DNA from: Ignavibacteria bacterium UBA5771
GTDB taxonomy: Bacteria; Bacteroidota; Ignavibacteria; Kapaibacteriales; UBA2268
Reading direction: 5' to 3'
NCBI GenBank assembly: GCA_002418685.1
Contig: DIEP01000135.1
Span: forward strand, 6,600 to 26,226
Length of the DNA stretch: 19,627 nucleotides
In this document: positions 14,553 through 19,627 of the stretch, piece by piece
Numbering within the stretch: position 1 is the first letter of the stretch
How the letters are laid out: every line of letters starts with the position of its first letter
Notes under the pieces: model-generated
Told to the model about the DNA's origin: nothing
Databases searched by the model: none
Seen by the model: only the letters and a program-made list of their open reading frames with translations
Position numbers and translations under genes: made by a program

Positions 14553-16762
14553 TAGCTAACGTCGGCTCCTGTTGGAAACGAAGTATCGTCAGGAATAATC
14601 AAACTTAATTTTCCATCACTTGTTTTTGCAGCAAGAAGCATCCCTTCTGATATTTGGTTGAATAATTTCGTGGGCTTCAAATTTGCCACAACAACAATGT
14701 TTTTTCCAATTAGCTCATCAGCTTCATAAAATTTTGCAATACCTGCAACAATTTGGCGATGTTCCGAGCCAATTTCAACTTGCAATTTTAACAATTTTTC
14801 TGAGCCTGCAATTTTTTCAGCTTTAATAATTTTCGCTGTCCTTAATTGCACTTTATGGAAATCATCAATTGAAATCAATCCTTCGGCTTCTGATTTTTGT
14901 GTTTCTTTTTTTTGGGAAATTGTGATTCCAAGTTTTTCAATCTGCTTTTCTATTACTTTATCTTCGATCATTGGGAATAACACATCGAGTTGATTGATTG
15001 GGTTACCCTGCGGAATATTTGGGAACATTGCTTTATCCCAATAATTCTCAAGTGTTTCACCATTAGTATTATTGCCGATTTCAATATGCTGAATATTTAA
15101 TGTTGCTTGCATTTTTGCAGAAGAAAATGGGATGACGGGAGCAAAAAGAATTGAAAGATTATATATCATTTGAACGCAAGTATAGAGAGTTTTTGCCGCA
15201 TAATCGGGATCGGATTTAATCATTTTCCATGGGGCTTCATCATTGAAATATTTATTTGAAGCACGGGCGATATTCATAATTTCAAAGAAGCTATCTTTAA
15301 TGCGAAATTTATTCATAAAATATTGAGACTTCTTTATTCCATACCAAAGGGATTTTATTAATAATCGATCATTTTCCGATAGAATTTCAGAAAAATTATC
15401 AGGAATACTCGCCACTTCAATATTATAAGCAAAATTATCATCTAAATAATGGACTGCACTCGACCATTCTTTGGGAAAATCCGAGTATTTTCCCGTTAGG
15501 TTGGGAGTATGCATATTGAAATTTTTGGAAATAAATAGGATGGTTCTATTTATGAAATTTCCAAGAATTGCGGCAAGCTCGCTATTATTTCGCAATTGGA
15601 AATCTCTCCAAGTGAAATCGCTATCGTGAGTTTCGGGCAAATTCATTAACAGCGTATAACGTAAAGCATCAATCGAATAATCGTCAGGAAAATCTTTAAG
15701 GAAATCAATTAAATCAATACTCCAATTTCGAGATTTTGAAAATTTCTGTCCTTCGAGATTCAAAAATTCATTTGCAGGAACATTTTTTGGCAAAATATAA
15801 TCGCCACGTGAATGCAGCATTGCAGGAAATATCAAAGTATGAAAAATAATATTGTCTTTGCCAATAAAAGCATAATAATCGGTTTCGGGATTTTTCCACC
15901 AATCAATGAATCGATTTTCATCGCCTAAATAATTTCTTGCCCAAATTTGCGTTCCCGAAATATAGCCAAGCACTGCATCGAACCAAACATATAATACTTT
16001 TCCTGCGGCTTTTTCTTTATCAACTCCGGGAATATCATCAATGCTGACCCCCCAATTTATATCGCGCGTTATTGCACGTTCTGCTAAACCTTGACGAAGC
16101 CAACTTCGGCATTGTTGAAGCACATTTTGCTTCCAATCGTCAGAATGCGAAGAAATATAATTTTCGAGAAATTCCTGAAATTCTTGAAATTTGAAATACC
16201 AGTGAGTTGTTAATTTAATCGAAGGTGTTTCGTTAGTGATAATACTTTTCGGATTAATAAGCTCGGTTTGATTATAGTAAGCACCGCAATTATCGCATTG
16301 GTCGCCGCGAGCCTTGTCATATCCACAGTTTGGGCAAGTTCCTTCAACATATCTATCAGGGAGAAACATTTTGGCTTTTTCGTCATAGAATTGCGCTTCT
16401 TCTTTTTCAATTAAATTATTATTTTGCAAATAAAAAGCAAAAAACTCTTTTGCCAATTTATGATGCTCGGGATAGGATGTTCTTGAATAAAAATCGAAAG
16501 ACATTTGAAATTTTTCAAATGCATCTTTATTTGCAAAATGATATTGGTCAATAATTTCCTGGGGAGTTTTGCCTTCCTTTTCAGCGGAAATTGTGATTGC
16601 AACGCCATGTTCATCGGAACCACATATATATAAAACAGATTTGCCATTCAATCTTGAATACCGTGCATAAATATCTGCGGGCAGATATGCACCTGATAAA
16701 TGTCCGAGATGTAAGTAGCCATTGGCATAAGGTAATGCGGAAGTAATTAGGGTTCGTTTCAT
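14552..16762 (-). CDS. metG: Methionyl-tRNA synthetase with C-terminal tRNA-binding domain
   Basis: This 736-residue MetRS charges tRNA-Met using ATP. The N terminus has the class I signature in SALPYANGYLHLGHLSGAYL, with HLGH at residues 18-21. A zinc-knuckle insertion with two CxxC pairs (CPNCGYDKARGDQCDNCG) lies at about 144-160. The second class I motif is KFSKS at about 341-345, a form of KMSKS. The anticodon-binding helical domain follows, and the last hundred residues or so form the EMAP/Trbp111-type tRNA-binding domain (VQLRTAKIIKAEKIAGSEKL, ending GMLLAA). The start is ATG at 16762 (MKRTLITSALPY), directly before the catalytic domain; the frame opens 14 codons earlier at 16804, but those residues are not MetRS-like and overlap the promoter. 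queA follows with a 1-nt overlap. Confidence 0.96.
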   Translation of the reverse strand: MKRTLITSALPYANGYLHLGHLSGAYLPADIYARYSRLNGKSVLYICGSDEHGVAITISAEKEGKTPQEIIDQYHFANKDAFEKFQMSFDFYSRTSYPEHHKLAKEFFAFYLQNNNLIEKEEAQFYDEKAKMFLPDRYVEGTCPNCGYDKARGDQCDNCGAYYNQTELINPKSIITNETPSIKLTTHWYFKFQEFQEFLENYISSHSDDWKQNVLQQCRSWLRQGLAERAITRDINWGVSIDDIPGVDKEKAAGKVLYVWFDAVLGYISGTQIWARNYLGDENRFIDWWKNPETDYYAFIGKDNIIFHTLIFPAMLHSRGDYILPKNVPANEFLNLEGQKFSKSRNWSIDLIDFLKDFPDDYSIDALRYTLLMNLPETHDSDFTWRDFQLRNNSELAAILGNFINRTILFISKNFNMHTPNLTGKYSDFPKEWSSAVHYLDDNFAYNIEVASIPDNFSEILSENDRLLIKSLWYGIKKSQYFMNKFRIKDSFFEIMNIARASNKYFNDEAPWKMIKSDPDYAAKTLYTCVQMIYNLSILFAPVIPFSSAKMQATLNIQHIEIGNNTNGETLENYWDKAMFPNIPQGNPINQLDVLFPMIEDKVIEKQIEKLGITISQKKETQKSEAEGLISIDDFHKVQLRTAKIIKAEKIAGSEKLLKLQVEIGSEHRQIVAGIAKFYEADELIGKNIVVVANLKPTKLFNQISEGMLLAAKTSDGKLSLIIPDDTSFPTGADVS

Positions 16763-16801
16763 TAATTGCCTGAAATAAGAAATTTTGAATAAATAAAACT
16801 T

Positions 16802-16809
16802 CAAAATTA
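16802..16809 (-). promoter_or_regulatory. TAATTTTG -7 element before metG-queA
   Basis: On the minus strand an exact TAnnTTTG match lies about 40 nt before the metG ATG at 16762. TTTTTG just upstream (16824-16819) is too close to serve as -33, and no TTG is at the expected distance. Placed where a metG promoter is needed, in the 126-nt gap between divergent genes. Confidence 0.4.
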
Positions 16810-16825
16810 AATAATTTTCAAAAAC

Positions 16826-16858
16826 TTTGCATTTTTATATAAAAATTTTGTAATTTTA
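16826..16858 (+). promoter_or_regulatory. Weak candidate promoter for the TPR gene
   Basis: TTTG at 16826-16829 and TAATTTTA at 16851-16858 (one mismatch to TAnnTTTG) are 21 nt apart and end 30 nt before the ATG at 16889. It is weaker than the other promoters in both sequence and spacing, but no better candidate is visible in the gap. Confidence 0.25.
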
Positions 16859-16888
16859 CAAAGCAGCAAAAGAAGAAATTATAAATTT

Positions 16889-19627
16889 ATGTTTTTTTAT
16901 TTCTCAAAAGTGAAACATAAGGATTTTTACACAAATAAGTGGAAAGGGCGCTTATTGATAATGGCTATACTATTGCTTTTCCCCGAGTTAAGTATACGCA
17001 GCCAAGTATTTCTTTATGATCTTGAATATGGAGCAGGCACTTATAACAAATCTCAGCAATTATTTGATGAGAAATTGCTTAGAGAATCTGAGCTGAAAGT
17101 GCTTGACGCAATCTCCAAATTTCCAAATAACCCCTCATTCGGCAAAAGTGAATTATTAAGAGCAAAAATCGATTTAATCTCGGGTAATTATGAAGTATCA
17201 TTAAATACTTTAAAGCAATTCATTGAAAAATATCCTAATTCTCCATTAGTTCCTGATGCTAATTTGCAAATCGCTTATATCTATCTAGAGCAAAGTAAAT
17301 ATCCCGATGCTCAGCGCAGCTTTGATAAATCAATAACGATGATTGAAAATGATATGCTCAGAAGGGATAATTATGAATATCTTGCAAATCTCGAAGAAGA
17401 AGCAATTTATTGGAAGGGTATTGCGACATATCAGCAGGGACGCTATTTGGAAGCAATACCAATTTTTCGAGAAGTTGTTCGCAAATATCCAAAAAGCAAA
17501 TTCGCAGATGATGCACTCTTTGGAATAGGCACGATTTACGAGAGACAAAGAGATTACGATAGCGCCATTGTTCAATTTAATTTGATAGAAAATAATTATT
17601 CATATTCAAATTCTGTGTTGGCGGCATATATCCGTTCTGCAAATAATAATATAGTGCAGCGTAAGGCGACTCGTGCATTTTTCGATTTGGAATATGCATC
17701 TAATATTTTCAATCATATCCAATCCAAAGATTCGCTTGGATTAATTTATGAACCTCAGACGTACGTCAATGCACCATTTGAGGAAATAAATTATTTGCGC
17801 GGAGAAGCTTATAATGTTGTGGGAAATTATACCGAAGCAAAATCTACATTCAAAGCTTTTTTGGAGACATATTCAGTTGAACACCTTCGATTATATTTTA
17901 TTTTAGGTTTAGGTTGGGCATCGCTTAATTTAGGTGAATATGATGAAGCAATCAAGTATTATGAGCAGGTCATCAGTGATGCCGATGAATCTGAAAAAAA
18001 CATTAGATATTTAGCTGAATTATATAGGGCAATCACTCTTGAGAAATCAGACCAAACAGACGATGCACAGCGAGAATTGGCAGGGCTTGCCTCACGAGCA
18101 GATTTCCCATATTCAGGTGTGGCACTGCTCGAGCTTGCACAGATAAATTATGAGTCAGAAAATTATAACGAAACAAAAAAGAATTTAATCCAAGCAGAAC
18201 GCGAGGAAAATTCCGGCAGGATTTCTGCTCGCATTCATTTATTACTTGCAGCTACATATTTGCAAATGGGCAATTATAATGATGCTCTCGACGAATATGA
18301 CAAAGCAAATATAATTGTCTCAAATTCTGATCCAATTTTGCTTCCCGAAAAAAGTTATTACGAGAGCGAGATATTATTTAAAAAATCTATCTGCTTAATT
18401 CGAACGCATCGATATGCAGAAGCAATATCTAATTTAAATAATTTTATTGGTGCACATCCAAAAGATGATCGAGTTCCCGAAGCTTTATTTTGGCTTGCAG
18501 AAAGCTATTATCGGACAGATTTGCTAAAAAATGCACAAAAGACTTATAATCAGTTGATGATTTCATATCCTAATTTCAGACGTGAAGATGTGCTATATGG
18601 CTTGGGATGGTCGTATTTCCGGGATAAGAATTTCAAGAGTTCGGGAGATATTTTCACCATGCTTGCAAAGGAATTCCCGCAGTCTAAATATTCTGTGGAA
18701 GTTCTTACTCGCCAAGGAGATGGTTATTATTTACAAAAAAATTATTCGCAAGCTGCAAATTACTATTCGCAAGCTGCAAAAATATCACCAAAAAGCGATG
18801 AAGGACAATACTCAGCATATCAATTATGTCATGCACTTTATCGCAATGGTAAATACGAAGAATCAATTACTGCCCTTCTAAATTTTGTAGGGAATTATCC
18901 AAATTCACCCTATGCTCCAAATGCAGTTTATTTGATTGGATGGATCAAGTTCAATCAGAAACAATATACCGATGCAATAAATAATTATTCATATTTGATT
19001 GATGCATATCCTCAAAGTGGTCTTGTTCCACGGGCATATTATGCAATTGGCGATGCATATTATAATCAGGGAAGCTTTGAGCAAGCAATTTCATTTTATA
19101 AAAAAGTCGTAGAATTATACCCAAGCAGTTCATTAGCACCCGAAGCCTTGAAAAGCATGCAGTATTGTTATTCAGCGCTTGGCAAAGAAGACGAAGCAAT
19201 TGCAATCGCCGAGCAATATATCCAGTCCAATCCGAATTCGCCGTATATCGAAGAATTTGCATTCAAAAAAGGTGAAATGTTCTATTCAGGGCAAAAATAT
19301 AAGGATGCAGTTATCGAATACGAAAAATTTCTTGCAGATCATCCATCAAGCGAAAAGGATCCCGAAGCTTTATATTGGATGGGAAAAAGTTATCAAAATA
19401 TGAATGAAAAAGATAAAGCAATCGATGTTTTTAATGGTTTATTTAAGAAATATCCGAAAAGCGAATTTGCTCCGCAAGGGCTTTTGGAAATTGCAACAAT
19501 TATGGAGGAAAGAACATTTCTGCAATCTGCTGATTCTGTTTATGTAATAATTGACAAGAATTATGATTCTACAGATTATGCGGCGCAAGCAACATTTCAG
19601 CGAGCAAGTATTGCAGCACAATTGAAC
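16889..19627 (+). CDS. Large exported TPR-repeat protein, 3' end beyond the window
   Basis: From the ATG at 16889 the frame is open for exactly 913 codons to the window edge, so only the N-terminal part is seen. Residues 1-38 look like a long signal sequence or anchor: a basic stretch (KVKHKDFYTNKWKGR), the hydrophobic core LLIMAILLLF, then SIRSQ. An internal ATG at 16961 would lose the basic residues, so I prefer 16889. The rest is a chain of TPR units of the YbgF/BamD-like kind, recognised by recurring G-x-Y-x-x-A helices followed by x-YP-x-S linkers, for example QQGRYLEAIPIFREVVRKYP, FNQKQYTDAINNYSYLIDAY and SGQKYKDAVIEYEKFLADHP. At least fifteen units can be picked out. It most likely acts as a protein-binding scaffold in the periplasm or at the envelope; the partner is unknown. 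It is divergent from metG. No Shine-Dalgarno sequence is present. Confidence 0.85.
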   Translation, partial: MFFYFSKVKHKDFYTNKWKGRLLIMAILLLFPELSIRSQVFLYDLEYGAGTYNKSQQLFDEKLLRESELKVLDAISKFPNNPSFGKSELLRAKIDLISGNYEVSLNTLKQFIEKYPNSPLVPDANLQIAYIYLEQSKYPDAQRSFDKSITMIENDMLRRDNYEYLANLEEEAIYWKGIATYQQGRYLEAIPIFREVVRKYPKSKFADDALFGIGTIYERQRDYDSAIVQFNLIENNYSYSNSVLAAYIRSANNNIVQRKATRAFFDLEYASNIFNHIQSKDSLGLIYEPQTYVNAPFEEINYLRGEAYNVVGNYTEAKSTFKAFLETYSVEHLRLYFILGLGWASLNLGEYDEAIKYYEQVISDADESEKNIRYLAELYRAITLEKSDQTDDAQRELAGLASRADFPYSGVALLELAQINYESENYNETKKNLIQAEREENSGRISARIHLLLAATYLQMGNYNDALDEYDKANIIVSNSDPILLPEKSYYESEILFKKSICLIRTHRYAEAISNLNNFIGAHPKDDRVPEALFWLAESYYRTDLLKNAQKTYNQLMISYPNFRREDVLYGLGWSYFRDKNFKSSGDIFTMLAKEFPQSKYSVEVLTRQGDGYYLQKNYSQAANYYSQAAKISPKSDEGQYSAYQLCHALYRNGKYEESITALLNFVGNYPNSPYAPNAVYLIGWIKFNQKQYTDAINNYSYLIDAYPQSGLVPRAYYAIGDAYYNQGSFEQAISFYKKVVELYPSSSLAPEALKSMQYCYSALGKEDEAIAIAEQYIQSNPNSPYIEEFAFKKGEMFYSGQKYKDAVIEYEKFLADHPSSEKDPEALYWMGKSYQNMNEKDKAIDVFNGLFKKYPKSEFAPQGLLEIATIMEERTFLQSADSVYVIIDKNYDSTDYAAQATFQRASIAAQLN
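18743..18780 (+). repeat. 21-nt tandem duplication inside the TPR gene
   Basis: The 17-nt string TATTCGCAAGCTGCAAA occurs at 18743-18759 and again at 18764-18780, a period of 21 nt. In the protein this gives YSQAAN-Y-YSQAAK, a seven-residue near repeat lying within one TPR helix. The reading frame is kept. Confidence 0.85.

Noticed and set aside
18582..19262. Alternative open frames on both strands inside the TPR gene
   Set aside because: The main frame is open for 913 codons with consistent TPR repeats; the alternatives are by-products of its biased composition.

Overview
The window looks like a piece of chromosome from a low-G+C (about one third G+C by eye) member of the Bacteroidota / Ignavibacteria-Kapabacteria side of the FCB group. 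Four things point there: a large secreted protein ending in a type IX secretion (Por) sorting domain; an ASPIC/UnbV plus FG-GAP architecture; repeated upstream matches to the Bacteroidota -7 promoter element TAnnTTTG (mostly as TAATTTTG); and a near absence of Shine-Dalgarno sequences before the main genes. Species-level placement is not possible from sequence reading alone.

Layout. 1-80: a tRNA-Ser(CGA) on the minus strand, cut at its 3' end by the window edge. 107-856 (-): a conserved polytopic membrane protein of unknown function. 942-4280 (+): a divergently transcribed 1112-residue secreted FG-GAP/ASPIC/Fn3-like/T9SS cargo protein with a good promoter. 4391-6421 (+): a soluble PAS-GAF-PAS histidine kinase with no partner regulator in view. 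6503-6575 (+): tRNA-Lys(CTT). 6576-7198: a small-gene interval with a 50-residue HTH-like ORF, a 64-residue hypothetical protein, and strong Shine-Dalgarno sequences on both strands. 7199-13315 (+): a tight run of an AlaA-like aminotransferase, mreC, mreD and smc, with junctions of 2 nt, 5 nt and a 1-nt TAATG overlap. 13290-16762 (-): a metG-queA pair, also joined by TAATG, whose queA end overlaps the smc end by 26 nt. 16889 to the window end (+): the first 913 codons of a very large exported TPR protein.

How the genes work together. Most of the window is housekeeping: translation (two tRNAs, MetRS, the queuosine enzyme QueA), cell shape (MreC/MreD) and chromosome condensation (SMC). Around this are envelope functions (T9SS cargo, membrane protein, TPR protein) and one signalling kinase. 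The only accessory-looking stretch is 6576-7198. It is the best place to look for something undescribed, because it uses strong Shine-Dalgarno signals in a genome that otherwise does not, follows a tRNA gene directly, and carries very small ORFs on both strands. I see no CRISPR array, insertion sequence, rRNA or phage structural gene.
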